Positions 1 through 8,297 of a stretch of 64,000 nucleotides of DNA are shown piece after piece. The stretch is from Alcaligenaceae bacterium (lineage in GTDB: Bacteria; Pseudomonadota; Gammaproteobacteria; Burkholderiales; Burkholderiaceae_B): the NCBI GenBank assembly GCA_030538235.1, contig JAUNUJ010000006.1, positions 81,699-145,698 on the forward strand, in the 5' to 3' direction. Both the position numbers and the translations under genes were made by a program. Below the pieces are notes generated by a model, which saw only the letters and a program-made list of their open reading frames with translations, was not told the DNA's origin and searched no databases. How positions within the stretch are numbered: the stretch's first letter is position 1; the number at the start of each line of letters is the position of its first letter.

Positions 1-2913
1 GATTTCACCGGTGCCGCGAATTTCCAGATCATGCATGGCAAGATAAAAGCCCGAACCCAGTTCTTCCATGGATTGAATCGCTTCTAGGCGTTTTCGAGCG
101 TTTGTCGTAATCGCATCCTCCCCTGGGGTTAGCAGGTAGGCATAGGCTTGATGGTGTGAGCGTCCAACCCGTCCACGCAGTTGGTGTAATTGGGCTAGTC
201 CTAATTTATCTGCACGGTGAATAATAATCGTATTGGCACTGGGCACATCAATACCGGTTTCAATAATGGTGGTACACAGCAAAATATTGTAGCGTTGCTG
301 GTAAAAACCCTTCATCACCTGTTCCAACTCGCGCTCCGACATTTGACCATGGGCCACGCCAATGCGAGCTTCGGGTAGCAATTCTTGCAGGTGAGCGGCA
401 CGGTTATTGATGGTGGATACTTCATTGTGCAGAAAATACACTTGACCACCGCGTTTTAGCTCGCGCAAACAGGCTTCACGAATGGTCGAATTATCTTCAC
501 GACGGACAAAGGTTTTAATCGCTAAACGTTTTTCAGGGGCGGTCGCAATCACAGAAAAATCTCGTACTCCCTCTAAAGACATGCCAAGTGTACGTGGAAT
601 CGGTGTGGCAGTTAGGGTGAGAATATCAACTTCTGAACGTAAGGCTTTGAGTGCTTCTTTTTGGCGCACACCGAAGCGGTGCTCCTCATCAATAATTACT
701 AAGCCTAAGTTTTTAAATTTGGTGCCTTTAGCAAGAATCTTATGAGTGCCGACGACAATATCGGTGGTGCCTTTTTCGAGACTTTCTAATACCTGTTGGG
801 TTTCTTTGCCGGTTCTGAAACGCGATAGTTCAGCCACGTTCACCGGCCAGTCAGCAAAACGATTGGCAAAGGTCTGGGCATGTTGTTCAGCTAACAGGGT
901 AGTCGGACAAAGTAGGGCAACTTGTTTGCCATTGGCTACTGCAATAAAGGCCGCGCGCAAAGCGACCTCAGTTTTACCAAAACCCACATCACCACAAACC
1001 AAGCGATCCATGGGTTTGCCGGAGGTCATGTCGTCGATAACTGCTTCAATAGCTGCAGCCTGATCCGGTGTTTCCTCAAAACCGAAACCTTCGACAAAAG
1101 CTTGATAATCGCTAAGAGGCAATTTAAACTCTACCCCTTCACGGGAAGCGCGATGGGCATAGAGATTGAGTAATTCTGCGGCAGTATCGCGAATCTTGAT
1201 GGCGGCTTTTTTCTTGGCCCTATCCCATTGTCCTGAGCCGAGTGTATGTAAAGGTGCGTGTTCGGGATCGGCACCACCATATCGGGAAATCACATGCAGT
1301 TGTGACACGGGGACATAAAGTTCACTGTTGTCAGCGTATTCCAGTTTCAACATTTCGACCGGACCCTCATCGCCAACCTCCATATTGACCAGACCGAGAT
1401 AGCGTCCAACGCCATAATTCACATGCACCACCGGATCGCCATTAACTAGCTCAGCCAGGTCGCGCACCATAAAGTCGACATTACTTTGGCGCTCTTGTCG
1501 ACGTCGTTGCAAGCGTGAAGAAGCGGTCTCCGGATAGAGATCGCCTTCGGTCAGAACGACAATATTTTGTTCAGTCAGGCTAAAGCCCTTGTAGAGATGG
1601 GCTACCACCAAGGAGAAATTCGGCAATGACTTTCTATTGGCTCGCACTTGATCTAGAGACTCAATATTGGCATCAGGCTTCAGTGCATGTTCACTCAGTA
1701 TTTGTAAGAGTGTTTCGCGGCGTCCCGGGGTATCTGCACAAAGCACCGTGCGGACACCAGCTTTAAGTAGTAAATGCTCAAGTTTTAAAAAGGGTTGCTG
1801 AGCGCGCGATTGCACAGCGACATCTGGACTCGGCTTGATGGTCGGGTGTTCTTCATCTTCCATCCAGTGAATACGCGCTGTGCGGCTTAAGGACAGAAAG
1901 AACGCTTCGGCACTGAGGTATAAATCATCGGGTGCCAATAGCGGACGTTCACTATCGTATTTTAAAAATTCATAGCGACTGAGGGTATCCTCATGGAAGG
2001 ATTGAATGCTTCTCTCAAGATTACCCACGCTCAGGCTAATCGTGTCTTCCGGGAGATAATCAAATAACGTGGCGGTCTCTGCAAAAAAGAGTGGCAAATA
2101 GTACTCTACCCCGGCAAAGGCAATGCCATTGCTAATATCTCGATACGGTAGGGCTTTAGAAGGATCGCCTTCAAAGCGTTCACGAAACTTGGCCCGGAAG
2201 TGATTACGTGCCGCTTCATCCATTGGAAACTCACGACCGGGCAAGAGGTTGACTTCATTAACCGGGTAGAGGCTGCGTTGCGTATCCACATCAAAGGCAC
2301 GGATGGTGTCGATTTCATCATCAAATAAATCCAGACGATAAGGCACAGCCGAACCCATCGGAAAGAGGTCAATCAAACCACCGCGAATACTGAATTCACC
2401 AGCGGCAGTGACTTGGGCCACATGTTCATAATTAGCCAGAATCAGTTGGTCTTTGAGGCTCTGCTCATTGAGCCGCTGTCCCTTTTTAAATGAAAAGGTA
2501 TAGGCGGCAATAAAGGTTACCGGCGCTAAACAAGCAAGAGCGGTCGTCACAGGAACCACTAAAATATCCACCTCATCCTTGCGCAATGCATGCAGGGTAA
2601 GCAGACGCTCTGAGACCAGATCTTGATGCGGTGAAAAAGCATCATAAGGTAGGGTTTCCCAATCGGGGAAATGCAAACAGTTTAAGTTTGAATTAAAAAC
2701 TTTAACTTCATTAACAAGACGTCTGGCCTGAATCGGATCGGCACTGAACACAACAATGGTCTTTTTTGCATGTTGAGCGAGTAAACTCAAGAAAAAGGCA
2801 TCACCCGAACCGGAAGGTCGGGGAACAGTATAGCGTTGGCCCACTTTTAATTGCTTTAAGAGGCTTTCAATGGATTGCTCAATCAGGGATGGTTGTTCCG
2901 AATTTGCAGGCAT
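1..2913 (-). CDS. mfd: Transcription-repair coupling factor Mfd (3' end outside window)
   Basis: Mfd is a DNA translocase that removes RNA polymerase stalled at lesions and recruits UvrA. The frame is open from the ATG at 2913 to base 1 (971 codons), so about the last 180 residues of the usual ~1150 are missing because the window ends. The N-terminal part resembles the UvrB-like module. The RNA polymerase-interacting region lies around residues 480-550 and includes [12 protein letters not shown]. Helicase motif I is GDVGFGKTE near residue 640 and motif II is DEEH near residue 743, followed by TATPIPRTL. The QLRGRVGRS motif falls near the visible end. It is transcribed away from ispD, the neighbour it often has in Burkholderiales. 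A hairpin with a T-run lies in its leader at about 2957-2990. Confidence 0.96.
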   Translation of the reverse strand, partial: MPANSEQPSLIEQSIESLLKQLKVGQRYTVPRPSGSGDAFFLSLLAQHAKKTIVVFSADPIQARRLVNEVKVFNSNLNCLHFPDWETLPYDAFSPHQDLVSERLLTLHALRKDEVDILVVPVTTALACLAPVTFIAAYTFSFKKGQRLNEQSLKDQLILANYEHVAQVTAAGEFSIRGGLIDLFPMGSAVPYRLDLFDDEIDTIRAFDVDTQRSLYPVNEVNLLPGREFPMDEAARNHFRAKFRERFEGDPSKALPYRDISNGIAFAGVEYYLPLFFAETATLFDYLPEDTISLSVGNLERSIQSFHEDTLSRYEFLKYDSERPLLAPDDLYLSAEAFFLSLSRTARIHWMEDEEHPTIKPSPDVAVQSRAQQPFLKLEHLLLKAGVRTVLCADTPGRRETLLQILSEHALKPDANIESLDQVRANRKSLPNFSLVVAHLYKGFSLTEQNIVVLTEGDLYPETASSRLQRRRQERQSNVDFMVRDLAELVNGDPVVHVNYGVGRYLGLVNMEVGDEGPVEMLKLEYADNSELYVPVSQLHVISRYGGADPEHAPLHTLGSGQWDRAKKKAAIKIRDTAAELLNLYAHRASREGVEFKLPLSDYQAFVEGFGFEETPDQAAAIEAVIDDMTSGKPMDRLVCGDVGFGKTEVALRAAFIAVANGKQVALLCPTTLLAEQHAQTFANRFADWPVNVAELSRFRTGKETQQVLESLEKGTTDIVVGTHKILAKGTKFKNLGLVIIDEEHRFGVRQKEALKALRSEVDILTLTATPIPRTLGMSLEGVRDFSVIATAPEKRLAIKTFVRREDNSTIREACLRELKRGGQVYFLHNEVSTINNRAAHLQELLPEARIGVAHGQMSERELEQVMKGFYQQRYNILLCTTIIETGIDVPSANTIIIHRADKLGLAQLHQLRGRVGRSHHQAYAYLLTPGEDAITTNARKRLEAIQSMEELGSGFYLAMHDLEIRGTGEI

Positions 2914-2956
2914 GTTTATTTTATTTGATTAACTATTTAAACTAGTAGGGTGATCG

Positions 2957-2990
2957 AAAAAGGCCTCTGTGTAAGCAATTACACGAGGCT
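2957..2990 (-). terminator. Terminator-like hairpin in the mfd leader
   Basis: Bases 2963-2989 form GCCTC-(T)-GTGTAA / TTACAC-GAGGC, 11 pairs with one bulged base and a 4-nt loop. On the minus strand it is followed by CTTTTTCG, the layout of an intrinsic terminator. It lies about 45 nt before the mfd ATG and there is no upstream minus-strand gene for it to end. It may therefore be a leader attenuator, or the 3' end of a short transcript that starts in the ispD/mfd gap. The structure is seen; the function is inferred. Confidence 0.55.
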
Positions 2991-3107
2991 ACTGAGACGT
3001 CTTTAAAAAAGCGACGCTTATATTTTAGTACAGAGCTCATCATGCTGTTGCTTGTTGTATGATGTTAGCTGTTTTAGTTGTGTGATGACGCAGAAAAAGA
3101 GTAAATA

Positions 3108-3836
3108 ATGAGCTTAATTGCATTAATTCCTGCCGGTGGTGTAGGCGAACGCGCTTTGGATAAGCTGCACAGTGCGCCCAAGCAATACCGTTTAATTGCT
3201 GACAAGTCTTTGTTGCAGCATTCTGTTGAGGCTTTATTGAGCGATCAGCGGGTAGCGGCTGTTCATATTGGTGTGGCTGCTGACGATCCTTTCATTGAAG
3301 CGGAGACGGCACGTCTGGCTGAGGCGGTGACCATCCATCGTAGCGGTGGCGCGAGTCGGGCTCAGACCGTATTACAGACCTTGGAGGCTATTGATCGGTT
3401 CCAAATACTCAGTGACGAGGATTGGGTCTTGGTTCATGATGCAGCGCGTCCCGGATTATCTGCGGCTGCCTTGACTGCCTTGATAGATGCTTGTTTTGAG
3501 CAACAATGCGGTGGTATTTTAGCCATGCCGGTACCGGACACGGTAAAGCGGGTAGTCAGCTCCACCAGTAGTGATAAGTCACCACGCATTGAAGCCACTG
3601 TGCCACGCGAGGGCCTATGGCTTGCGCAAACCCCACAGTTATTTAAGGCGATTGAATTAAAAGACGCACTTAAAAAAGCCCTCGCCGAGGGAGCGGAGAT
3701 TACTGATGAAGCCAGTGCCATGGAATACATTGGGCAACAGCCTTTATTAGTTCGAGGTCATGCAGAAAATTTTAAAATAACCTGGCCTCAGGATTTCCGT
3801 ATTATGGAACACTATTTAACAAAGCATTCGGAGTAA
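3108..3836 (+). CDS. ispD: 2-C-methyl-D-erythritol 4-phosphate cytidylyltransferase
   Basis: IspD transfers CMP from CTP to MEP in the cytosolic MEP pathway of isoprenoid synthesis. The 242-residue length fits the family (E. coli about 236). The nucleotide-binding loop PAGGVGER...APKQY is at residues 8-27 and LVHDAARP at 108-115; the signature TVPREGLWLAQTPQLF follows. The loop between GER and PKQY is a few residues longer than the usual RMG-x-PKQY form, but the family Lys is present. ispF follows after 3 nt, and the ispF Shine-Dalgarno lies inside the ispD 3' end. The pair is surely co-transcribed. Confidence 0.97.
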   Translation: MSLIALIPAGGVGERALDKLHSAPKQYRLIADKSLLQHSVEALLSDQRVAAVHIGVAADDPFIEAETARLAEAVTIHRSGGASRAQTVLQTLEAIDRFQILSDEDWVLVHDAARPGLSAAALTALIDACFEQQCGGILAMPVPDTVKRVVSSTSSDKSPRIEATVPREGLWLAQTPQLFKAIELKDALKKALAEGAEITDEASAMEYIGQQPLLVRGHAENFKITWPQDFRIMEHYLTKHSE

Positions 3837-3839
3837 AAA

Positions 3840-4319
3840 GTGAATATTCGTATTGGACAAGGTTTTGATGTGCATGCTTTGGTTGAAGGGCGACCTTTGA
3901 TTTTAGGTGGCGTGACGATCGAGCATCACAAGGGTCTTATGGGGCACTCGGATGCCGATGCGTTATTGCACGCTGTGACCGATGCGATATTGGGCGCTGC
4001 TGGTTTAGGCGATATCGGTCGTTTATTTCCTGATAATGACCCACAGTTCAAAGATGCCGATAGCCGTGTGCTCTTGCGTGAAGCCTTTGCACGGATTAAG
4101 GCTGCGGGTTGGCGTGTGGTCAATGTCGATGCGACGATTCATGCTCAGGCTCCTAAGATAAAACCTCATGCGCCGGCTATGGTAGCTAATATCGCTGCTG
4201 ATCTGGAAATCGCCAAAGACTGCGTCAATATCAAAGGCAAGACCAATGAAAAGCTCGGGCACCTAGGTAGAGAGGAGGGGATTGCTGCGAACTGTGTTGT
4301 GCTTTTGATGCAGGTTTAG
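3840..4319 (+). CDS. ispF: 2-C-methyl-D-erythritol 2,4-cyclodiphosphate synthase
   Basis: IspF cyclises CDP-ME 2-phosphate to MEcPP with release of CMP, the step after IspE in the MEP pathway. The 159-residue protein starts at GTG 3840, preceded by GGAG at 3830-3833, which overlaps the end of ispD. The zinc ligands are visible as D10, H12 (GQGFDVH) and H44 (ALLHAV), matching D8/H10/H42 of E. coli. The substrate-binding GHSDAD and the C-terminal [14 protein letters not shown] are intact. It is the second gene of an ispDF operon. The transcript faces ahpD, and the gap holds an inverted repeat. Confidence 0.97.
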   Translation: MNIRIGQGFDVHALVEGRPLILGGVTIEHHKGLMGHSDADALLHAVTDAILGAAGLGDIGRLFPDNDPQFKDADSRVLLREAFARIKAAGWRVVNVDATIHAQAPKIKPHAPAMVANIAADLEIAKDCVNIKGKTNEKLGHLGREEGIAANCVVLLMQV

Positions 4320-4355
4320 TCTGAAGTGTGGCAGATTTTTTTGCTAGTCGGACTT

Positions 4356-4437
4356 AAAGACCTTTGGCCCATCATCGACCCATAAAAATGCCCCGAGTAT
4401 TATCAATACTCGGAGGCATCTTAGACTAAAGGTCTTT
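4356..4437. terminator. Nested inverted repeat / terminator between ispF and ahpD
   Basis: The inner hairpin at 4388-4419 pairs ATGCC-CCGAGTATT with AATACTCGG-A-GGCAT, 14 pairs with one bulge and a 3-nt loop. On the minus strand it is followed by TTTTTATG, so it is a good intrinsic terminator for ahpD. An outer pair, AAAGACCTTT at 4356-4365 and its complement AAAGGTCTTT at 4428-4437, encloses it and would extend the structure. The plus strand has no T-run after the stem, so termination of ispDF here is less certain. Confidence 0.7.
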
Positions 4438-4456
4438 TGTGCGAATAGCGACTTAA

Positions 4457-4975
4457 TTACTCAGCGCTGGCTTCAATTGCCATGGCAGCTGCATTAACCA
4501 CAGAAGCAATACGACCGACATCTTGCATTTGTTCAGTAGTCCAACCGGCATCTTTGGCGATTTTGTAGTGAGACGCTACGCAGAAATGACATTTACCGAT
4601 AATTGAAGCGGCTAAGGCAAATACCTCAAAACGCACTTTATCAATGCCACCATGTGAGGCATAGGCATTCATACGTAGTTTGGCAGGTAAAGACTGAAGT
4701 TGTTGGTCACCGGCCATTTCACCATAAGGGTAGTAGACGTTATTCATACCCATAAGGGCAGCGGCAGTTAGTGCGGCATTAGCGTCTTCTTCGCTAAGCC
4801 CCATTTTGAACTGCTCGACTAAAAACTTGCTTTTAGCAGCATAGGCACTGGCCAAAGCAACGCCCACAGCATCTTCAGGCTTTAAAGAAGAACGGGCAAT
4901 GGTACCATCAATATTTAAACGAATATCTTTAGCAAAATCAGGAATAGCTTTTTTAATATTAGTTAGAAATTCCAT
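4457..4975 (-). CDS. ahpD: Alkylhydroperoxidase AhpD (CxxC thiol reductase)
   Basis: AhpD is a cytosolic thiol-disulfide adaptor that re-reduces AhpC. I place the start at ATG 4975 (172 residues) because GGAG lies a few bases upstream at about 4983; a TTG 12 bases earlier would put that Shine-Dalgarno inside the gene. The catalytic set of Mycobacterium tuberculosis AhpD (E118, C130, C133, H137) is present at the same spacing as E117, C129, C132 and H136, in the segment EVFALAASIIGKCHFCVASH. The partner ahpC is immediately upstream on the same strand, but a terminator-like hairpin lies between them, so read-through or a second promoter is needed. No lipoamide dehydrogenase partner is in the window. 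Confidence 0.93.
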   Translation of the reverse strand: MEFLTNIKKAIPDFAKDIRLNIDGTIARSSLKPEDAVGVALASAYAAKSKFLVEQFKMGLSEEDANAALTAAALMGMNNVYYPYGEMAGDQQLQSLPAKLRMNAYASHGGIDKVRFEVFALAASIIGKCHFCVASHYKIAKDAGWTTEQMQDVGRIASVVNAAAMAIEASAE

Positions 4976-5048
4976 GTAAAACTCCAATGTTATGTTGTGA
5001 TATTTCAGGAATTAAGCAGTAAGTACCTGAAATTTTCGAAATTTAGGC

Positions 5049-5101
5049 AATAAAAAGCACCCGCAAAATCTCGGAGCCTAAACTCTCTGTAAAGGGGTGC
5101 T
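5049..5101 (-). terminator. Intrinsic terminator after ahpC
   Basis: AGCACCC at about 5056-5062 pairs with GGGTGCT at 5095-5101 around a long loop. On the minus strand the stem is followed by TTTTTATT. It lies between ahpC and ahpD and probably lowers ahpD expression relative to ahpC. Confidence 0.6.
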
Positions 5102-5111
5102 ATTTTGTAGC

Positions 5112-5147
5112 AGGGACTTGTACGAACAGCGAGTCGCACAAGTCCCT
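5112..5147. repeat. Inverted repeat upstream of ahpD
   Basis: AGGGACTTGT at 5112-5121 is the perfect complement of ACAAGTCCCT at 5138-5147 with a 16-nt spacer. There is no T-run on either side. It lies just downstream of the ahpC stop, in the ahpC-ahpD gap. It could stabilise the ahpC 3' end or be an operator; the sequence does not decide. Confidence 0.5.
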
Positions 5148-5168
5148 CGGGCAATAAACTCTAATTAA

Positions 5169-5717
5169 TTATAGAGTGTCGCCACCGGCTTGACGGTTAC
5201 AAGCACAAAGCTCATCAGTCTGTAAGCCGTCTAAAATACGTAAAACTTCTTCAGGATTACGACCAACGTTTAAGTTGTTAACAGAAACGTGCTGGATTGT
5301 GTTGTCAGGGTCAACGATGAAAGTAGCACGGTAAGCAACGCCATTTTCAGGGTCACGGATACCTAATTGGTCAATTAAAGAACCAACAGTATCAGCGAAC
5401 TGGTAGTGATTTAATTTATCTAAATCAGGGTGCTCACGGCGCCATGCTAATTTACAAAATTCGTTATCAACAGAACCGCCCATTAGAACCGCATCACGAT
5501 CTTCAAAGTCATCAGCTAAGTTGTCGAAACCAACAATTTCAGTTGGGCACACAAATGTGAAATCTTTAGGGTAGAAGTAAATAACTTTCCACTTACCTGG
5601 GAAAGAACTCTCAGTAATCTCTTCGAATGCTGAGACGCCATTTTCTTCGTGGTTATTAAAACCAGGCTTAACACCAACAACTTTAAACGCTTCTAACTTT
5701 TCACCGATTGTTTTCAT
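5169..5717 (-). CDS. ahpC: Alkyl hydroperoxide reductase AhpC (2-Cys peroxiredoxin, mycobacterial type)
   Basis: This peroxiredoxin reduces hydrogen and organic peroxides in the cytosol. The peroxidatic cysteine is C57 in FVCPTEI. The C-terminus carries LCACNRQ with C171 and C173, the extra-cysteine arrangement of M. tuberculosis AhpC (C61, C174, C176), which is recycled by AhpD rather than AhpF. The 182-residue length is normal. The catalytic Thr/Arg environment (DFTFVCPTE, VAYRATFIVDP) is conserved. ahpD follows downstream with hairpins between. A promoter candidate lies at 5804-5831, its -35 inside the end of envZ. I could not find a clear OxyR tetramer site upstream. Confidence 0.95.
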   Translation of the reverse strand: MKTIGEKLEAFKVVGVKPGFNNHEENGVSAFEEITESSFPGKWKVIYFYPKDFTFVCPTEIVGFDNLADDFEDRDAVLMGGSVDNEFCKLAWRREHPDLDKLNHYQFADTVGSLIDQLGIRDPENGVAYRATFIVDPDNTIQHVSVNNLNVGRNPEEVLRILDGLQTDELCACNRQAGGDTL

Positions 5718-5803
5718 ATCTAAAATCTCTCTTAAATTAAGGTTAGGGATTTACTGCTTGTAAACCAAGTCGAATACTAATGCAGCTCGACTGAATAGTT
5801 ATA

Positions 5804-5831
5804 ATTATACGCTATTGATTTGTTTTGTCTA
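5804..5831 (-). promoter_or_regulatory. Candidate sigma-70 promoter of ahpC
   Basis: On the minus strand TAGACA (5831-5826, five of six matches to TTGACA) is followed after 16 nt by TATAAT (5809-5804). It lies about 90 nt before the ahpC ATG, with the -35 element inside the last codons of envZ. ahpC is thus likely transcribed independently of ompR-envZ. Confidence 0.5.
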
Positions 5832-7314
5832 ATAGTATATTTCTATTATCCGGTTTAGGTAACTCTATACGACAAAGAAGGCCATGAGGTTCATTTTTAT
5901 TTAGGCTTAGTGTACCACCGGCGGATTGTAGTAAGCGTTTACAGATGGCTAGACCCAGACCGGCTCCGCTGACATTAGTACGGGCTTCATTGCCGCGGGC
6001 AAAGGGGCGCATCAGACGACTGATTTCTCTGGGGTTGACACCCACGCCACGATCAGCAACATCGATATAAATGCTATTGCCCTGGGGGTAAAGTGACACG
6101 CTGATATTTAATTGACCATCTTCTGAACGGCCATAGCGACGCGCATTTTCGATTAAATTGCCAACCACACGAATGAGATTGATTTCTTTGATACAGGCGT
6201 AGATATTGGGCGCAATATCAAAGACCAGTCGTCCGTCTTTGGACTCGGTATAGACCTGATCGCGTTCGCATAACTCAAGGATAGGTCGAGATATGTTAAT
6301 TGCATCTTTAGGTGCTTCACCTGTGGGTCGGGCATATTCTAGTAGCTGCGCAATGCAATGCTCAATCTGATCCATATCCCCATCAATACCAGTGCGCGCA
6401 TCATCATCGAGACCGCTCATTTCGAGCTCAAGACGCATACGCGCAAGTGGTGTGCGTAGGTCATGAGAAATACCGGCCAGCATCACTTCCCGATCGGATT
6501 CGGCAGCCCTTAGATCCATAGCCATTTGGTTAAAGGCTGAAAAAAGCTCGACGATTTCTGTCGGTCCTGAGTTTGTAGGTAAGGTGCTTGGGCTTTCTCC
6601 GCGTGCTAATTGCTTACTGGCATGAGCCAGTTGTTTTAAAGGTTTGGCCAGCATGCGTACAGATAAAGCAGCACCGAATAGTGCAATACCTAAGGTAATA
6701 AATAACCAGCTGAGACCCTCATTCATCAGATTTGGGAAAAACTCCTGACGATACTTGACGAGGAGCCAATATAATTCGTCTTCAACCGTGAAACCGATCC
6801 ATAAACCCTCTTCACCGCTGAGCTCAGAGGCCAGAATAATGTCGGGGGTGTGAATCAATTGCGAGAGCCTTTCTTTGAGCAGACTTTCGAAACGGGATTC
6901 GCCTAGTGAGACATGTTCGTCTTCTTCTTCGCGTGGGAACACCTGGGTATCACCCGGGGTCGCCAGTTGAATGGTTAAGGCTGAACGATTTTCTTTGGCA
7001 GCATATTGAATAGATTTTTGGGCGATATTTAAAGCGCTGGTCGCGCGTTCAGCCAGTTGATTGGCTCGGTGCTCTTCGAGGGTGTTGACAATGACCATGC
7101 CCCAGACTGAGAGACTTAAAATCATAAAGGCCGTGATAATTAGGAAGGCACGACCAAAAAGACCAAATCGCAGACTTGGTCTTAAGGAATTATTTCGATG
7201 TTTTTTGAGATGCTCTACTTCAGGAGCCGCTTCTTTGTGAAGCGGCTCTTCTTTGATGTGTTTGAGATCATCACTTCTCTGAGCCGACATCGCCACCATC
7301 CGGGATAAAGACAT
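5812..7314 (-). CDS. envZ: Osmosensor-type sensor histidine kinase EnvZ
   Basis: Inner-membrane HAMP histidine kinase partner of OmpR. It has two membrane segments (about residues 53-76 and 197-222) flanking a periplasmic domain, then HAMP. The H-box ISHDLRTPLARMRLELE has the phospho-acceptor at H284, followed by the N-box NLIENARRYG, DVADRGVGV (G1) and GAGLGLAICKRLL (G2). ompR lies directly upstream and overlaps, so the two are coupled. Starts at 7314, 7299 or 7290 are possible; the ATG at 7290 would overlap ompR by only 20 bases. The upstream region is not clear enough to decide. The N-terminal ~45 residues are charged and cytoplasmic, longer than in E. coli EnvZ. The regulated genes are not in this window. 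Confidence 0.92.
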   Translation of the reverse strand: MSLSRMVAMSAQRSDDLKHIKEEPLHKEAAPEVEHLKKHRNNSLRPSLRFGLFGRAFLIITAFMILSLSVWGMVIVNTLEEHRANQLAERATSALNIAQKSIQYAAKENRSALTIQLATPGDTQVFPREEEDEHVSLGESRFESLLKERLSQLIHTPDIILASELSGEEGLWIGFTVEDELYWLLVKYRQEFFPNLMNEGLSWLFITLGIALFGAALSVRMLAKPLKQLAHASKQLARGESPSTLPTNSGPTEIVELFSAFNQMAMDLRAAESDREVMLAGISHDLRTPLARMRLELEMSGLDDDARTGIDGDMDQIEHCIAQLLEYARPTGEAPKDAINISRPILELCERDQVYTESKDGRLVFDIAPNIYACIKEINLIRVVGNLIENARRYGRSEDGQLNISVSLYPQGNSIYIDVADRGVGVNPREISRLMRPFARGNEARTNVSGAGLGLAICKRLLQSAGGTLSLNKNEPHGLLCRIELPKPDNRNILLDKTNQ

Positions 7315-8017
7315 AGCCTAAGCCCCAAACGGTCTGGATATAAACAGGCTTGGCAGGATTTGGCTCAAGCAACTTACGCAATCTGGAGATTTGAACATCA
7401 AGGCTACGGTCAAATGCTTCGTATTCACGACCGCGTGCTAATTCCATGAGTTTGTCACGCGACAAAGGCTCACGTGGGTGACGTGCGAAGACCTTGAGAA
7501 CTGAGAATTCACCGGTGGTAATCGGAATCACCTCATCACCCTTGGAGAGGGTACGGTTAGAAAGGTTCAGTGTATAAGGACCAAAGTCGATTGATTCATT
7601 GGTTTGGCTTGGCGCACCCGGGTGCTCATCAGCGGCACGACGGCGCAAAACGGCGTTAAGTCGTGCTAATAATTCACGGGGATTAAACGGTTTAGGTAGG
7701 TAATCATCGGCACCCATCTCTAAACCCAAAATACGGTCAATTTCTTCGGACTTGGCTGTGAGCATAATAATAGGGGTTTGGTCACCGGCACCGCGTAGAC
7801 GGCGACAAATTGATAGACCATCTTCACCCGGTAACATCAAGTCTAAGATTAGTAAATCAAAACGCTCACGCTGCCAGAACTTTGTCATTTCCTTGCCATC
7901 TTCGGCGACAAATACATTAAAACCCTGTTCAGTTAGGTAACGACGTAAGAGATCACGTAAGCGAGCATCATCATCAACAACAAGGATTTTACGGGGCGAA
8001 GTATTTTGTGTATTCAT
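7271..8017 (-). CDS. ompR: DNA-binding response regulator OmpR
   Basis: OmpR-family response regulator of 248 residues. The receiver domain has the acidic pocket VVDDDAR, the phospho-acceptor D59 in LILDLMLPGEDG, and the conserved Lys in YLPKPFNP. The C-terminal winged helix is seen in SRDKLMELARGREYEAFDRS and ends QTVWGLGYVFIPDG; the RGREYEAFDRSLDVQISRLR stretch is very close to E. coli OmpR. It overlaps envZ, forming a classical ompR-envZ operon. It is divergent from tsaB across an AT-rich 280-base gap. In related bacteria it controls porins and envelope genes; targets here are unknown. Confidence 0.95.
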   Translation of the reverse strand: MNTQNTSPRKILVVDDDARLRDLLRRYLTEQGFNVFVAEDGKEMTKFWQRERFDLLILDLMLPGEDGLSICRRLRGAGDQTPIIMLTAKSEEIDRILGLEMGADDYLPKPFNPRELLARLNAVLRRRAADEHPGAPSQTNESIDFGPYTLNLSNRTLSKGDEVIPITTGEFSVLKVFARHPREPLSRDKLMELARGREYEAFDRSLDVQISRLRKLLEPNPAKPVYIQTVWGLGYVFIPDGGDVGSEK

Positions 8018-8297
8018 CTGTTTATCTTTATAAAAATTTCAAGGGAATTAACGAATAAAATTTTTAAAAATTAATTTACGTATTTTATCTTAACCTCTTG
8101 CTACTTAAAAAGAGTGCAGCTGTGAAGACTTGAGACAAAACAGTAAATAGTTAAAATAAAAAATTTGCTATTGTTTAATTGTAAATCACGACTTTGATTA
8201 GTGTCTAACTTTAGGCTACAGTTAGATGAAACAAAGCGTTGCAAGATGCAAGCGACTTATTGCGCTTAAACGTTTAATTTTCAGTAAAATAGGTTTT

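Noticed and set aside
482-1173. Three plus-strand frames of 80-105 codons at the left edge
   Set aside because: They are antisense to the helicase motifs of mfd, which is clearly the real gene on the minus strand.
5718-5811. Possible OxyR binding site (ATAG...CTAT) upstream of ahpC
   Set aside because: The two half-sites are 13 bases apart rather than 7, and the four-element pattern of OxyR sites is absent.
8226-8297. Upstream ATG extending TsaB-RimI by 24 residues
   Set aside because: The extra residues (MKQSVARCKRLIALK and on) do not resemble TsaB, which normally begins right at the LLAIE strand. ATG 8298 fits.
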